The position numbers and the translations under genes were made by a program. Under the pieces are notes generated by a model. That model worked only from the letters and a program-made list of their open reading frames with translations. It was not told where the DNA came from and did not search any database. A DNA stretch of 64,000 bases from Candidatus Aquicultor sp. Its GTDB lineage: Bacteria; Actinomycetota; Aquicultoria; Aquicultorales; Aquicultoraceae. Where the stretch lies: the NCBI GenBank assembly GCA_036504445.1, contig DASXVE010000034.1, forward strand, positions 1-64,000, written 5' to 3'. Shown in pieces: positions 25,470 to 35,461 of this stretch (position 1 is its first letter; each line of letters begins with the position of its first letter).

Positions 25470-26867
25470 TTGGCTCAAACCCGGTTGTATGACCGCGCGC
25501 TCGCGACCATCCAGAAATATCAGATGCTCGACAAAGGCGATCACGTGCTTGTGGCTGTCTCAGGCGGCCCGGACTCGGTTGCACTGCTGTATTTTCTTGC
25601 CCACATTGCGGAAGTATACGATCTTACCTTAATTGCGTTTCATCTTGACCACGAGATTCGCGGTGCGGCAGCTCAAGAAGACGCTCGGTTTGTCGAGGAA
25701 CTTGCGTACAAGCTCCAAGTCCCGGTGATAATACGCGCGGTTGACGTGCCCGCGCTCGCGCAACAGGAAAAGCGCTCGCTCGAAGAGGCGGCCCGAGAAG
25801 CACGTTACCGGTTGATGGACGAGCTTGCCGCCGAGCAACAATGTAACAGGGTCGCACTCGGGCACCATGCGGACGATCAGGTTGAGACGTTTCTCATGCG
25901 TCTCGTGCGCGGTGCCGGTCTTGATGGCTTGCGGGCAATGTTGCCGGTACGCGGTCGTTACATCCGGCCGTTCATCGAACTCACCAAAGATGAAATTCTT
26001 GCGTTTCTTGAAGAAAACAACCTCCCGTATCGAACCGATGCGTCAAACGAAGACACGTCGATTCTGCGCAATAAACTGCGCCACGAGTTAATACCGCTTC
26101 TAGAGAGCTATAATCCGCGGTTTAAGGGATCGATTCTTACAACGATCGAGGTCGTGCGCGCAGACCACACGCACCTCGATGAACTCACCGAGCGCATTTT
26201 TGGGGAGCTCGGTGAGTTCGAAGACAATACGGTGCGCGTTCCGGTTCAGGGGGTGCTGGCCCAAGCGGTATCGATTCGGCGTCGTTTGATACGCCGGTGT
26301 ATTCGCCAGGTAAAGGGTGATTTATACGGTATCGAGTTTAAGCATATCGAAGCGATTATAAATGGGCTCGAAAGCGCACCGGCGCGCATCGAAGTAGAAC
26401 TTCCGGGCAACATTATCATTTTCTCGGAATACGAATGGCTGGTGTGCGCGCCGCGAGACATGTACGCACCACCGCGAGTAGTGCCGATACTGTTAGAGGT
26501 GCCGGGCACTAACAAGATCGATGAGCTCGATATTGTAATCGATGCCAGGTATGAAACACCGGCTGAGCTAGTGTTCGGGCAAAACGGCGGCATTGCACAC
26601 CTTGACGCAGATACCCTGCCGGGTACACTCAGAGTACGGACACGCAAACCCGGCGACACGTTTCGGCCGCTCGGCATGACGGGCGAGAAAAAACTGCAAG
26701 ACTTTTTCGTCGACGAGAAAGTACCTCGCAGAAAGCGAGATAATGTGCCGATAGTAGCAGCCGATGATACGATTGTATGGGTCGCGGGGTTCCGCATCGA
26801 TGAGCGATTCAAGGTGACCGCGGACACGCGGCGCGTGCTCACGTTAAAACTTCGACCAAAAGATTAA
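25470..26867 (+). CDS. tilS: tRNA(Ile)-lysidine synthetase TilS
   Basis: TilS attaches lysine to C34 of the CAU-anticodon tRNA-Ile so that it reads AUA codons. The 465-residue protein has the PP-loop VLVAVSGGPDSVALLYFLAH near residue 25, the LGHHADDQVETFLMRLVRGA segment typical of TilS, and a C-terminal domain with TRKPGDTFRPLGMTGEKKLQ and DFFVDEKVPRRKRDNVPIV. The start is TTG 25470 with GAGGAG upstream. Order tilS-hpt-ftsH is conserved in Gram-positive bacteria. Confidence 0.96.
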   Translation: MAQTRLYDRALATIQKYQMLDKGDHVLVAVSGGPDSVALLYFLAHIAEVYDLTLIAFHLDHEIRGAAAQEDARFVEELAYKLQVPVIIRAVDVPALAQQEKRSLEEAAREARYRLMDELAAEQQCNRVALGHHADDQVETFLMRLVRGAGLDGLRAMLPVRGRYIRPFIELTKDEILAFLEENNLPYRTDASNEDTSILRNKLRHELIPLLESYNPRFKGSILTTIEVVRADHTHLDELTERIFGELGEFEDNTVRVPVQGVLAQAVSIRRRLIRRCIRQVKGDLYGIEFKHIEAIINGLESAPARIEVELPGNIIIFSEYEWLVCAPRDMYAPPRVVPILLEVPGTNKIDELDIVIDARYETPAELVFGQNGGIAHLDADTLPGTLRVRTRKPGDTFRPLGMTGEKKLQDFFVDEKVPRRKRDNVPIVAADDTIVWVAGFRIDERFKVTADTRRVLTLKLRPKD

Positions 26868-26935
26868 GGCTTATTGGTTTTACCTGGGCCTAATTGGTGA
26901 TATAGGATAGTGGTAGCGTCTACGATGGAGGAATA

Positions 26936-27514
26936 ATGAACACTCACGTAAGCGAGCAGACCCTCATGGGCGATATCGAAGGAGTTTTGTTATCGAAAGA
27001 CCAGATCCAGAAGAGGGTTGAAGAACTCGGCAGGCAAATCAGCGGTGATTACCGCGATAAAGAGTTGCTTATGGTCGGTATTCTGCGTGGAGCCTTTGTG
27101 TTCTTAGCAGATCTAATGCGCGCTATGAGCATTCACGTTGAAACGGACTTTATCGCGATTTCAAGTTACGGTTCAGCATCGACGACCTCGGGCGTTGTTC
27201 GAATTCTCAAAGATCTCGATGACGGTATCGAGGGCAAAGACATACTTATCGTTGAGGATATCCTGGATACCGGTTTGACGCTCAATTACCTTCTTAAGAA
27301 TCTGAATTCTCGTCGGCCGGCGAGCCTTGAAGTATGTTCATTTATTGTGAAAGAGGGCAAGCAAAGGGTGCCGATAGACGTCAAGTACCCCGGGTTTGTT
27401 GTACCGGATACATTTGTGGTAGGTTACGGTCTTGATTATGCTCAAAAATACCGTAACCTGCCGTTTATCGGTACACTGCGGCGCTCAGCTTACGAAACCG
27501 ACGACACGCCGTAA
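26936..27514 (+). CDS. hpt: Hypoxanthine (guanine) phosphoribosyltransferase
   Basis: This enzyme salvages hypoxanthine and guanine by transfer to PRPP. The 192-residue protein has the PRPP-binding motif ILIVEDILDTGLTL near 103-116, the GILRGAFVFLADLMR segment, the flexible loop ISSYGSASTTSG and the C-terminal FVVGYGLDYAQKYRNLPFIG. ATG follows ATGGAGGAATA. It lies between tilS and ftsH as in most actinobacteria and Firmicutes. Confidence 0.96.
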   Translation: MNTHVSEQTLMGDIEGVLLSKDQIQKRVEELGRQISGDYRDKELLMVGILRGAFVFLADLMRAMSIHVETDFIAISSYGSASTTSGVVRILKDLDDGIEGKDILIVEDILDTGLTLNYLLKNLNSRRPASLEVCSFIVKEGKQRVPIDVKYPGFVVPDTFVVGYGLDYAQKYRNLPFIGTLRRSAYETDDTP

Positions 27515-27517
27515 TAA

Positions 27518-27546
27518 TTGTCCAGCTGCATCAATTGTGATAGCAT
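27518..27546 (+). promoter_or_regulatory. Candidate ftsH promoter
   Basis: TTGTCC (27518-27523), a 17-bp spacer and TAGCAT (27541-27546) lie just after the hpt stop and about 30 bp before the ftsH start. The match is moderate. Confidence 0.4.
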
Positions 27547-27578
27547 TTGATGTATGAAAATTATGAGGAGGAGCTTGT

Positions 27579-29507
27579 TTGAAAAGGTTATTTAGGAGCG
27601 CCGGCTTCTGGTTTCTGATTCTCCTACTAGTAGTTCTTTTTGCAACCCAGGCGCTTAAACCTGCTGCAAAACCGGACCAGCTTGAGTATAGCCAGTTCAT
27701 GAAGCAGGTGAATCAAGGTCACGTGGCAAGCGTCACACTTTTTGACAAAGATCACCGGATCGACGGTCAATATAAAACCAATTTCGAAAAGGGCGGAAAA
27801 TTTACGCTCTTCTATTCGTCACAAGACGATCAGTTGATCAACAACTTGACGAAACATAACGTTGCGGTTACCGTCGATCCTCAAAAAGAAACAGTCTGGC
27901 TGTCGGTTGCGCTGAACTTCTTGCCGTTTGTCCTAATCCTTGCGATCTGGATGTTTATGCTGCAGCAGATGCAGGGTGGCGGCAATAAGGTTATGTCGTT
28001 CGGCAAGAGCAAGGCCAAGCGCCTTAGCAAAGACCAGCCGCGGGTGACGTTTAAGGATGTCGCCGGCGTTGATGAAGCTGTCGAAGAATTAGAGGAAATC
28101 AAAGAGTTTTTGGCGAATCCGAGTAAGTTCCAGGCGCTCGGTGCAAAGATTCCAAAAGGCGTTTTGTTGTACGGGCCTCCAGGCTCGGGTAAAACGCTCT
28201 TGGCGCGAGCCGTTGCGGGCGAGGCGGGCGTACCGTTCTTCTCGATCAGCGGTTCCGATTTTGTAGAGATGTTTGTCGGTGTTGGGGCATCGCGCGTACG
28301 CGATTTGTTCGAGCAGGCCAAAGCAAACTCACCGTGTATCATCTTTATGGATGAGATCGATGCTGTCGGGCGGCACAGGGGTGCCGGCCTTGGCGGCGGT
28401 CACGACGAGCGCGAGCAGACGCTCAACCAGCTTCTGGTTGAGATGGACGGCTTCGATATCAAAGATAACGTTATTTTGATTGCAGCCACGAACCGGCCGG
28501 ATATTCTCGACCCGGCGCTGTTGCGCCCGGGCAGGTTCGACCGTCAGATCGTCGTCGATAGACCCGATCTTATCGGTCGGCTCGGCATCTTGAAGGTTCA
28601 CACCAGAGGCAAACCGCTCTCGAAAGATATCGATCTCGATGTTTTGGCGCGCAGGACGCCCGGGTTTACCGGAGCAGACCTTGCCAACCTGGTAAACGAG
28701 GCGGCCCTGCTTGCAGCACGGCACGGTAAAAAAGAGATCGACATGTATGAGCTCGAGGAGTCAATCGATCGCGTCATGGCCGGCCCGGAGCGCAAGACTC
28801 GCTTGATCAGTGAGAAAGAGAAGGCGATCATCGCGTATCACGAAGGCGGTCATGCATTGGTTGCGCACTCACTCGAGCACACCGATCCGGTGCATAAGAT
28901 ATCGATCATCCCGAGAGGAAGGGCGCTCGGTTACACGCTGCAGCTCCCGACTGAGGATAAATTCCTCGTTTCAAAATCGGAGCTTATCGCGAACCTCGCC
29001 GTCTTTCTTGGCGGCCATGCCGCGGAAGAGATGATCTTTAGCGATGTAACGACCGGTTCGCATAATGATCTCGACCGTGCGACGAAACTTGCCAGGCAGA
29101 TGGTATGCGAGTACGGTATGAGCGAGAAGCTCGGCCCGATGACCTTGGGGGCAAAGGAAGACCAGGTCTTTCTGGGTCGCGACTTTGCATCGCACCCGGA
29201 TTACAGCCAGGAGGTTGCGTTCGAGATCGACAAAGAAGTCAGACGCCTTATTGATGAAGCGTTTAAGAAAGCGCAGGGCATCCTGACCGAGAAACAGGAA
29301 ATTCTCGATTATATCGCCAAAGCATTAATTGAAAAAGAAACGCTCGAGAAAGACCAGCTGCAGCTTATTCTCGAAGGTAAGCAGCTGCCCGATAACGAGC
29401 CTGACGGGACCGGTACCACCGGCGGTGAACTGGTCGTAGAGGATCGCCCGGCAAAGGGAAAAGAGAGAATCGATATACCCGGAAAATTGCGGCCGGCTGA
29501 AGGCTAG
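27579..29507 (+). CDS. ftsH: ATP-dependent zinc metalloprotease FtsH
   Basis: FtsH is a membrane-anchored AAA+ protease that degrades misfolded membrane and short-lived cytosolic proteins. The 642-residue product has two membrane helices (about 8-25 and 108-128), the AAA module with Walker [21 protein letters not shown] near 200, [10 protein letters not shown]-type Walker B, the SRH segment [20 protein letters not shown], and the zinc site [12 protein letters not shown] near 420. The start is TTG 27579 after GAGGAGGAGC. A terminator follows. Confidence 0.97.
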   Translation: MKRLFRSAGFWFLILLLVVLFATQALKPAAKPDQLEYSQFMKQVNQGHVASVTLFDKDHRIDGQYKTNFEKGGKFTLFYSSQDDQLINNLTKHNVAVTVDPQKETVWLSVALNFLPFVLILAIWMFMLQQMQGGGNKVMSFGKSKAKRLSKDQPRVTFKDVAGVDEAVEELEEIKEFLANPSKFQALGAKIPKGVLLYGPPGSGKTLLARAVAGEAGVPFFSISGSDFVEMFVGVGASRVRDLFEQAKANSPCIIFMDEIDAVGRHRGAGLGGGHDEREQTLNQLLVEMDGFDIKDNVILIAATNRPDILDPALLRPGRFDRQIVVDRPDLIGRLGILKVHTRGKPLSKDIDLDVLARRTPGFTGADLANLVNEAALLAARHGKKEIDMYELEESIDRVMAGPERKTRLISEKEKAIIAYHEGGHALVAHSLEHTDPVHKISIIPRGRALGYTLQLPTEDKFLVSKSELIANLAVFLGGHAAEEMIFSDVTTGSHNDLDRATKLARQMVCEYGMSEKLGPMTLGAKEDQVFLGRDFASHPDYSQEVAFEIDKEVRRLIDEAFKKAQGILTEKQEILDYIAKALIEKETLEKDQLQLILEGKQLPDNEPDGTGTTGGELVVEDRPAKGKERIDIPGKLRPAEG

Positions 29508-29550
29508 CCGCATCCCACGCAACTCATCGTACGAATATCGATAAGTATTG

Positions 29551-29586
29551 AAAGGCCACTTACATCAAGTGGCCTTTTATTCTTTC
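29551..29586 (+). terminator. Terminator after ftsH
   Basis: AAAGGCCACT (29551-29560) pairs perfectly with AGTGGCCTTT (29568-29577) around a 7-nt loop, followed by TATTCTTTCC. It separates ftsH from the folate genes. Confidence 0.85.
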
Positions 29587-29711
29587 CCTGGGTTTCATCT
29601 TTTCACATATTCGCAAATAGTGCGTTTTGTGCCATAATATTGTAAATTGTATCAGTTGGCTTGCCCTTCAGGTGCCTGGGTACCGTGGGTAGGCCGGAAG
29701 GGGTACGCAAG

Positions 29712-30278
29712 GTGGATAGGGAGAAGATCGAACAGGGAGTTCGCCTGATACTTGAAGGTATCGGAGAGAACCCGGAGCGTGAAGGATTACAAGATACACC
29801 GCGACGGGTAGCGTCAATGTACGAGGAGATCTTATGCGGTATGACCCAAGATGCCCTCGAGGTGTTAAACGTGACCTTCGGGGAGGATCACGACGAGATG
29901 GTTATGGTCAAAGATATCCCGCTCTATTCTATGTGCGAACATCACATGATGCCGTTCATCGGCAAAGCGCATGTCGCCTATGTTCCAAGTGAGGATGGCA
30001 GAATCACCGGCATCAGCAAGCTTGCCCGGGTAGTTGATGTCTTTACCAAACGCCTGCAAGTACAAGAGCGGCTTACCACACAGATTGCCGATGCTCTCGT
30101 AGATGCTCTTAATCCGCAAGGAGTCATGGTCGTAGTCGAGGCGGAGCACCTCTGCATGAGCATGCGCGGTGTGAAGAAACCGGGCTCGATTACCGTTACG
30201 TCGGCCGTACGCGGCATCTTCCGCAGTAGACCGGCAGCCCGCGCCGAAGCGCTCTCGCTTCTCAAAGGGCGGCTGTAA
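29712..30278 (+). CDS. folE: GTP cyclohydrolase I FolE
   Basis: FolE converts GTP to dihydroneopterin triphosphate, the first step of folate synthesis. From GTG 29712 the product is 188 residues, the usual size. It has the zinc-site segment [20 protein letters not shown], the [20 protein letters not shown] motif and the second zinc Cys in [18 protein letters not shown] prefer GTG 29712 (GAAGGGG upstream) to the longer TTG start at 29661, which adds 17 residues not expected in the family. folP follows without a gap. Confidence 0.95.
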   Translation: MDREKIEQGVRLILEGIGENPEREGLQDTPRRVASMYEEILCGMTQDALEVLNVTFGEDHDEMVMVKDIPLYSMCEHHMMPFIGKAHVAYVPSEDGRITGISKLARVVDVFTKRLQVQERLTTQIADALVDALNPQGVMVVVEAEHLCMSMRGVKKPGSITVTSAVRGIFRSRPAARAEALSLLKGRL

Positions 30279-31487
30279 ATGGTACCGCGGATTCTGTGTA
30301 TCGGCACAGGGGAAGAGGCGAGGGCGGCGCTCACGCGCCTGCACTCATCGGCGCCCGGCATCGATATTATGGCGCCAAAAGCGGTGCACCGGGTTATATA
30401 CGCGTCCGGCATCGACCCACGCGCCGCGAACATCATCAAACAAGAGATGCTCTCGCGAGGCGGTGAAGCGGCCACCCCGTGGGAAGCTTTAAAGATGGAA
30501 GCCTGCACGGTAGATGTCATCTTAATGGGAACCCTTCGCCAGTACGATGAACTCTGCAACAAACTAGAGCGCCAACCATTCGGCTTAAAAGCTCTTGCTA
30601 AACAGGTACGATTAACTCTTGTGAATTACGAGATGAAGCCGCCGGTGCTTCATGCAGGCCGTTTTACCCTCGACTTATCCGCCAAAACGCATGTGATGGG
30701 TATTCTTAATATAACGCCCGATTCGTTCTCGGATGGCGGCAAGTTTTTTGATTTCGGGCACGCGCTTGAGCAAGCCCGCCGGATGGTAGAGGATGGCGCC
30801 GATATCATCGACATCGGCGGGGAATCGACACGGCCCGGTGCCGACCCCGTCGCCCTCGATGAGGAAATCAGGCGTACCATTCCGCTAATCCAACAGCTGG
30901 TGCAGGAAATTAACATACCGATTTCAATCGATACCTACAAAGCCGAAGTGGCGGAGGCCGCGCTCAACGCCGGTGCGGTGATTATCAACGATATCAACGG
31001 TTTGCGCGATGAGAAAATGCTCGCGCTTGCAGCAGAGCGAAACGTGCCGGCGATAATCATGCATATGCAGGGAACACCGCGTGATATGCAGCAGAACCCA
31101 ACCTACGGCGATGTTGCAGCCGAGATCATTGATTGGCTCGGGAACCGGGCGGAAAAGGCCATAGAGGCCGGTTTAGCGCCGGAAAACGTGCTTGTCGACC
31201 CCGGCCTCGGGTTCGGTAAGACCGTCGAGCATAACTTAGAGATATTGAGGCGATTATCAGAGTTCAAAAGCCTCGGGCACCCGATTGTGCTCGGCACATC
31301 GCGAAAGGCTTTTATAGGGACGATTCTCGACGCTCAACCGGATGAGCGTGCCGAGGGCACGCTTGCAACCGTTGTCTATGGGGTTGATCGCGGGGCCAAC
31401 ATCGTGCGGGTGCATGATGTCAAGCAAGCGGCCCGTGCCTGTGCTGTCGTTGATGCGATAAAGCGGGAGACCGCGCGTGACGCTTGA
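30279..31487 (+). CDS. folP: Dihydropteroate synthase FolP with N-terminal extension
   Basis: FolP joins pterin pyrophosphate with p-aminobenzoate; it is the sulfonamide target. The 402-residue product is longer than the usual 270-280 because about 125 residues of unknown function precede the TIM barrel. The barrel has MGILNITPDSFSDGGKFFDF, GADIIDIGGESTRPGADPV, ISIDTYKAEVAEAAL and VDPGLGFGKTVEHNLEILRR, then GTSRKAFIG. The ATG follows the folE stop directly, so translation is probably coupled. Confidence 0.95.
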   Translation: MVPRILCIGTGEEARAALTRLHSSAPGIDIMAPKAVHRVIYASGIDPRAANIIKQEMLSRGGEAATPWEALKMEACTVDVILMGTLRQYDELCNKLERQPFGLKALAKQVRLTLVNYEMKPPVLHAGRFTLDLSAKTHVMGILNITPDSFSDGGKFFDFGHALEQARRMVEDGADIIDIGGESTRPGADPVALDEEIRRTIPLIQQLVQEINIPISIDTYKAEVAEAALNAGAVIINDINGLRDEKMLALAAERNVPAIIMHMQGTPRDMQQNPTYGDVAAEIIDWLGNRAEKAIEAGLAPENVLVDPGLGFGKTVEHNLEILRRLSEFKSLGHPIVLGTSRKAFIGTILDAQPDERAEGTLATVVYGVDRGANIVRVHDVKQAARACAVVDAIKRETARDA

Positions 31488-31995
31488 AATAGCATACTTA
31501 GGCCTCGGTTCCAATCTGGGGGATCGGCTTGATTATTTAAGAGAAGCGCTTGGACTGATTAGTGCTCGTGAGGGCGTAAAGATCGAGCGCATCTCATCCG
31601 TATACGAAACGGCACCTGTTGGCGGAATCGAGCAGAGGAATTTCTACAACATTGTGGTGGGGATTAAAACCGCATGCACGCCGAGAGAACTCTTAGCACT
31701 CGCTCATGATGTCGAGAAAAGGCTTGAGCGCGTGCATACGACTTGTTGGGGCCCACGCACGATCGATGTTGATATCCTGCTGTATGGCGATATAAACATA
31801 TCAGACGCGGACCTTACAATCCCGCATCCGGAAATGCTACAGCGGGCATTTGTCCTGGTGCCGCTGGCCGAGACTGAACCGGAGCTTGTTGTGGGCGGAA
31901 AGCCCATAGCGGCCTATATTAATGCCGTTAGCAGCCAGGCTGTTGAGAAAATCGGTATGCTAGATATGAGGTGTAATTCCGTTGAAAAACGATGA
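31477..31995 (+). CDS. folK: HPPK, 6-hydroxymethyl-dihydropterin pyrophosphokinase FolK
   Basis: FolK activates hydroxymethyl-dihydropterin for FolP. The 172-residue protein has YLGLGSNLGDRLDYLREAL near the N-terminus, SSVYETAPVGGIEQRNFYNI, and the catalytic WGPRTIDVDILLYGD with IPHPEMLQRAFVLVPLAE. The start is GTG 31477, overlapping folP by 11 bp. FolB, usually encoded between folP and folK, is absent here. Confidence 0.96.
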   Translation: MTLEIAYLGLGSNLGDRLDYLREALGLISAREGVKIERISSVYETAPVGGIEQRNFYNIVVGIKTACTPRELLALAHDVEKRLERVHTTCWGPRTIDVDILLYGDINISDADLTIPHPEMLQRAFVLVPLAETEPELVVGGKPIAAYINAVSSQAVEKIGMLDMRCNSVEKR

Positions 31996-32893
31996 TAGAT
32001 TGGCGCAAGACATTTTAGAACTCAAGCGGGAGCGAAACGCCGTGATTCTTGCACACAACTACCAGGTAGATGAAGTGCAGGATATCGCCGATTTCGTCGG
32101 AGACTCATTGGGCTTAAGCCGGCAAGCGGCGCAGACCGATGCCGGCGTGATCGTCTTTTGCGGCGTCCACTTTATGGCGGAGACCGCCGCTATGCTCTCG
32201 CCCCAGAAGACCGTGCTCCTTCCCGATATCCACGCGGGTTGCCCGATGGCGGATATGGTTACCGTCGATAAGCTTCGCGAACTAAAAGCCAAACACCCCG
32301 GCGTACCGGTGGTTACTTATATCAACTCGAGTGCCGAAGTTAAGGCCGAAAGCGATTACTGCTGCACGTCCGCCAACGCGATAGAGGTTGTTAGCGCCGT
32401 GCCGTCCGAAACGATTATCTTTACGCCGGATCAACACCTGGGAAGTTTTGTCGAACATCATACCTCAAAAAACGTGATTCTCTGGAGCGGCTTTTGCCCG
32501 ACCCATCGCAAGATTACCGCAGATGATATTATTAAGCAGAAAAGCGTACACGCGGACGCAAAAGTCGTCGCTCACCCGGAATGCCGCGATGAAGTGGTGG
32601 CGCTTGCCGATCATGTGGCGAGCACGACCGGCATCCTGCAGTATTGCCACGAGAGCAGCGCAACGGCGTTCATTATCGGGACGGAAAACGGCGTCTTATA
32701 TAAGCTGCGCAGGGATAATCCGGGCAAGCAATTCTACCCGGCCTCGGAGCGCGCGGTATGTCCCAATATGAAAAAGATCACCCTGGAGAAAGTACTCTGG
32801 GCGCTGGAGGACATGAATGACGTTGTAACCGTGCCCGATGAGATCGCTCGGCAAGCCCGTCATGCAATCGACCGGATGCTTGCTATAACGTAA
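31982..32893 (+). CDS. nadA: Quinolinate synthase NadA
   Basis: NadA condenses iminoaspartate with dihydroxyacetone phosphate to quinolinate, using an oxygen-sensitive [4Fe-4S] cluster. The 303-residue protein has three cluster Cys in conserved contexts (DIHAGCPMADMV, KVVAHPECRDEVV and ERAVCPNMKKITL), the N-terminal VILAHNYQVDEVQDIADFVG, and TPDQHLGSFV. The start is TTG 31982, overlapping folK by 14 bp. It begins the NAD synthesis set nadA-nadB-nadC. Confidence 0.96.
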   Translation: MKNDDRLAQDILELKRERNAVILAHNYQVDEVQDIADFVGDSLGLSRQAAQTDAGVIVFCGVHFMAETAAMLSPQKTVLLPDIHAGCPMADMVTVDKLRELKAKHPGVPVVTYINSSAEVKAESDYCCTSANAIEVVSAVPSETIIFTPDQHLGSFVEHHTSKNVILWSGFCPTHRKITADDIIKQKSVHADAKVVAHPECRDEVVALADHVASTTGILQYCHESSATAFIIGTENGVLYKLRRDNPGKQFYPASERAVCPNMKKITLEKVLWALEDMNDVVTVPDEIARQARHAIDRMLAIT

Positions 32894-32901
32894 TACAGAC
32901 A

Positions 32902-32951
32902 TGGTCAACCGGTCGATTATGACAATGATTTTCGACCGATCGGTCAAAAAT
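32902..32951. promoter_or_regulatory. Palindromic operator pair before nadB
   Basis: The perfect 12-bp palindrome GACCGATCGGTC (32934-32945) is flanked by ATTTTC and AAAAAT to give a 24-bp near-palindrome (32928-32951) that ends 11 bp before the nadB start. An imperfect second site, TCAACCGGTCGA, lies at 32904-32915. The 24-bp site matches one between radA and disA (49928-49951) at 22 positions. The pattern is typical of TetR-family operators; the regulator is not in the window. Confidence 0.6.
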
Positions 32952-32962
32952 GAAAGAGGACA

Positions 32963-34570
32963 ATGGTTCCACGGTACCTGGTAAATTTTGATACCGATTC
33001 AATCGGTCATATTGTCACTGACGTCATCGTAATCGGCAGTGGCGTCGCCGGGCTTTCTGCTGCGCTCGAGCTTTCTAAAGAGTACGACGTGGCGCTCATT
33101 GCAAAAGACGAGCTCAAAGAAAGTGCAACGTGGTACGCACAGGGGGGGGTCGCAACCGCGATAAGCTCGGACGACTCACCGAAACTCCACCTGAAAGATA
33201 CGCTCGAAGCAGGCGCCGGGCTGTGCGACCGTGAAGCGGTAGATATTCTTGTGACCGAAGCGGCGGACCGCATCGGCGAGCTTATCAGGCTTGGAACGAA
33301 GTTCGATTGGAAGGGAAACCGAATCAGGCTTTCGCGTGAGGGTGGACATCGCCTGGCGCGGGTTCTGCACTCCGGTGATGCGACGGGCAGCGAAATCGAA
33401 TCGAGCTTGATTCACGTGGTAGAGGCATGGAAGAGCATACAGATATTTGATCACCGGTTCGCTCTCGATCTTTTTGTCGAAGAAGGTCGCTGCACAGGGG
33501 TTTTGTGCATGGATGAACGTACCGGCGAGCTCGTTGTTCACGAGGCCAAAGCCATTATCATTGCATCGGGCGGCGCCGGTCAGCTCTATTCGGTGACAAC
33601 CAGTCCGCATGTTTTAACGGGTGATGGCATTGCCATGGCGTACCGGGCAGGTGCGACGCTGGTTGATATGGAGTTTATGCAGTTTCACCCGACTGCGCTT
33701 GCTCACGATATCATGCCGCGCTTCCTCATTACCGAAGCGCTACGCGGCGAAGGAGCATACCTTCGTGACTGTAATGGCGAACGATTTATGCTTGGGAAAC
33801 ACCCGCTCGCAGAGCTCGCTCCACGCTATATTGTTACCGGGGAGATATTTCGCGTAATGCAGCGCTGCGGCCGCGACCATGTGGATCTTGACGCCACACA
33901 TATTCCTGAAGAAACGCTGCGCGAGCATTTCCACACGATTTATACAACCTGCGCCGAATACGGAATCGATATCACTAAAGAATATATTCCAGTGTGTCCG
34001 GTCGCTCACTATACTATCGGCGGCATCAGGACCGACCTCAACGGGTGTACGAGCATACCCGGCTTGTACGCAACCGGGGAGGCAGCTTGTACCGGTGTAC
34101 ACGGGGCCAACCGCCTGGCAAGCAACTCGCTCCTTGAAGGTCTGGTATTTAGCAAACGGATCGCCGATGAGCTTCACCGGTGGCTCGATTTGATGAAAGA
34201 CAAGGCGATCGCGTTGACGCCGGTTCACTATAACATAGATCGGTCAGAGATCGCTGTTGATATAGAGGGCGAGCGAACCTGGTTACAAAAGCTGATGATG
34301 GATCAGGTCGGCATTGTGCGCTCGGCTTCAAGCCTGCAGCACGCGCTTAACGAGCTCGGCACCAAGGGCGACGTAGTAGCCGCGGCATTCTCGACGCGAA
34401 AGGGCTTTGAGCTACAGAATCTGCTCTCTATCGCCCCGCTCATTGCCGGACCGGCGCTTGTCCGGGAAGAAACGCGAGGGGTTCACTACCGCGAGGATTT
34501 TCCAGAGGCGCGCAAAGAGTGGCAAAAACATATCGAACAACGGATTACGGAGGACATTGTTGCAGTCTAA
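32963..34570 (+). CDS. nadB: L-aspartate oxidase NadB
   Basis: NadB oxidises aspartate to iminoaspartate for NadA, using FAD and oxygen or fumarate. The 535-residue flavoprotein has the dinucleotide motif VIVIGSGVAGLSAALELSKE, the TWYAQGGVATAISSDDSPKL segment, SREGGHRLARVLHSGDATG, and CPVAHYTIGGIRTDLNGCTS with GEAACTGVHGANRLASNSLL, all typical of NadB and the related succinate dehydrogenase A. ATG 32963 follows GAAAGAGGACA. In an anaerobe fumarate would be the likely acceptor. Confidence 0.95.
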   Translation: MVPRYLVNFDTDSIGHIVTDVIVIGSGVAGLSAALELSKEYDVALIAKDELKESATWYAQGGVATAISSDDSPKLHLKDTLEAGAGLCDREAVDILVTEAADRIGELIRLGTKFDWKGNRIRLSREGGHRLARVLHSGDATGSEIESSLIHVVEAWKSIQIFDHRFALDLFVEEGRCTGVLCMDERTGELVVHEAKAIIIASGGAGQLYSVTTSPHVLTGDGIAMAYRAGATLVDMEFMQFHPTALAHDIMPRFLITEALRGEGAYLRDCNGERFMLGKHPLAELAPRYIVTGEIFRVMQRCGRDHVDLDATHIPEETLREHFHTIYTTCAEYGIDITKEYIPVCPVAHYTIGGIRTDLNGCTSIPGLYATGEAACTGVHGANRLASNSLLEGLVFSKRIADELHRWLDLMKDKAIALTPVHYNIDRSEIAVDIEGERTWLQKLMMDQVGIVRSASSLQHALNELGTKGDVVAAAFSTRKGFELQNLLSIAPLIAGPALVREETRGVHYREDFPEARKEWQKHIEQRITEDIVAV

Positions 34571-35420
34571 TCTATCATTTGCAGAACGACTTGATATACA
34601 GATAGAGCGCGTTGTGCGCGAGGCGCTCGAAGAGGACCTTAACCAGGCGGGCGACGTTACATCGAAAGCGGTTATCGATCCGGGAACCTCAGTTCACGTC
34701 GAACTTTTGGCAAAAAGCCCCGGAGTAATAGCCGGACTGCCGGTTGCCGCGCGTGTTTTTGGATACCTTGATGCGGAGGTCGAATTCATGCCGCTTGTAT
34801 ATGATGGCGAGCGCGTTGATGCGGGTACGCGTATTGCCGAAGCAACCGGAAGCGCTGTCGCAATCCTTGCAGCCGAACGGACCGCACTTAACTTTTTACA
34901 ACACCTCTCGGGCATTGCTACGGAGACAGCCCGGTACATAGCGGAAATCTCTCAATATGAGGTCGAGCTTTTAGATACCCGAAAAACAACCCCCGGCTTA
35001 CGGTATCTCGAGAAGTATGCGGCAATGGTCGGTGGAGCCGTTAACCATCGCTTTGGGCTATTTGACCAGATACTTATCAAAGACAACCATATCAACATCG
35101 CGGGCGATATCGGTAAGGCGGTATGCCGTGCGCGCGATGCTTATCCTAATCTTAAGGTTGAGGTAGAGACAGAATCGCTTGCCCAAGTTGCGGCCGCTGC
35201 CGAAGCGGATGCCGATATCATATTACTCGATAATATGGATACCGCGATGCTTGCCGAAGCGGTGCGGATCATCAACGGCAGAGCGATCACCGAGGCGTCC
35301 GGCGGTATTACGCTTGCAACAATAAAAGCCGTGGCGGCCACCGGTGTCGATCGCATTTCATCCGGTGCGATAACGCAAGCCGCAAAACCACTCGACATTT
35401 CGCTCGAGGTTATCAGGTAA
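34560..35420 (+). CDS. nadC: Nicotinate-nucleotide pyrophosphorylase (carboxylating) NadC
   Basis: NadC converts quinolinate and PRPP to nicotinate mononucleotide. From TTG 34560 the product is 286 residues, the usual length. It has EDLNQAGDVTSKAVIDPGTS, AERTALNFLQHLSGIATETA, LLDTRKTTPGLRYLEKYAAM and GGAVNHRFGLFDQILIKDNH. I chose TTG 34560 because GGAGG is 6 nt upstream and it overlaps the nadB stop by 11 bp. The longer upstream frame reads through nadB and is not expected. Confidence 0.95.
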   Translation: MQSNLSFAERLDIQIERVVREALEEDLNQAGDVTSKAVIDPGTSVHVELLAKSPGVIAGLPVAARVFGYLDAEVEFMPLVYDGERVDAGTRIAEATGSAVAILAAERTALNFLQHLSGIATETARYIAEISQYEVELLDTRKTTPGLRYLEKYAAMVGGAVNHRFGLFDQILIKDNHINIAGDIGKAVCRARDAYPNLKVEVETESLAQVAAAAEADADIILLDNMDTAMLAEAVRIINGRAITEASGGITLATIKAVAATGVDRISSGAITQAAKPLDISLEVIR

Positions 35421-35447
35421 ATCTCAAACCTTTCCAACCAAATCCGG

Positions 35448-35461
35448 TATAATATCAGGAC
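35448..35461 (+). promoter_or_regulatory. -10 box just before the DedA gene, possibly leaderless mRNA
   Basis: TATAAT (35448-35453) ends only 8 nt before the ATG at 35462, and no ribosome site at proper distance is visible. Transcription would begin at or next to the ATG. No clear -35 box is present, so the promoter call is uncertain. Confidence 0.4.
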
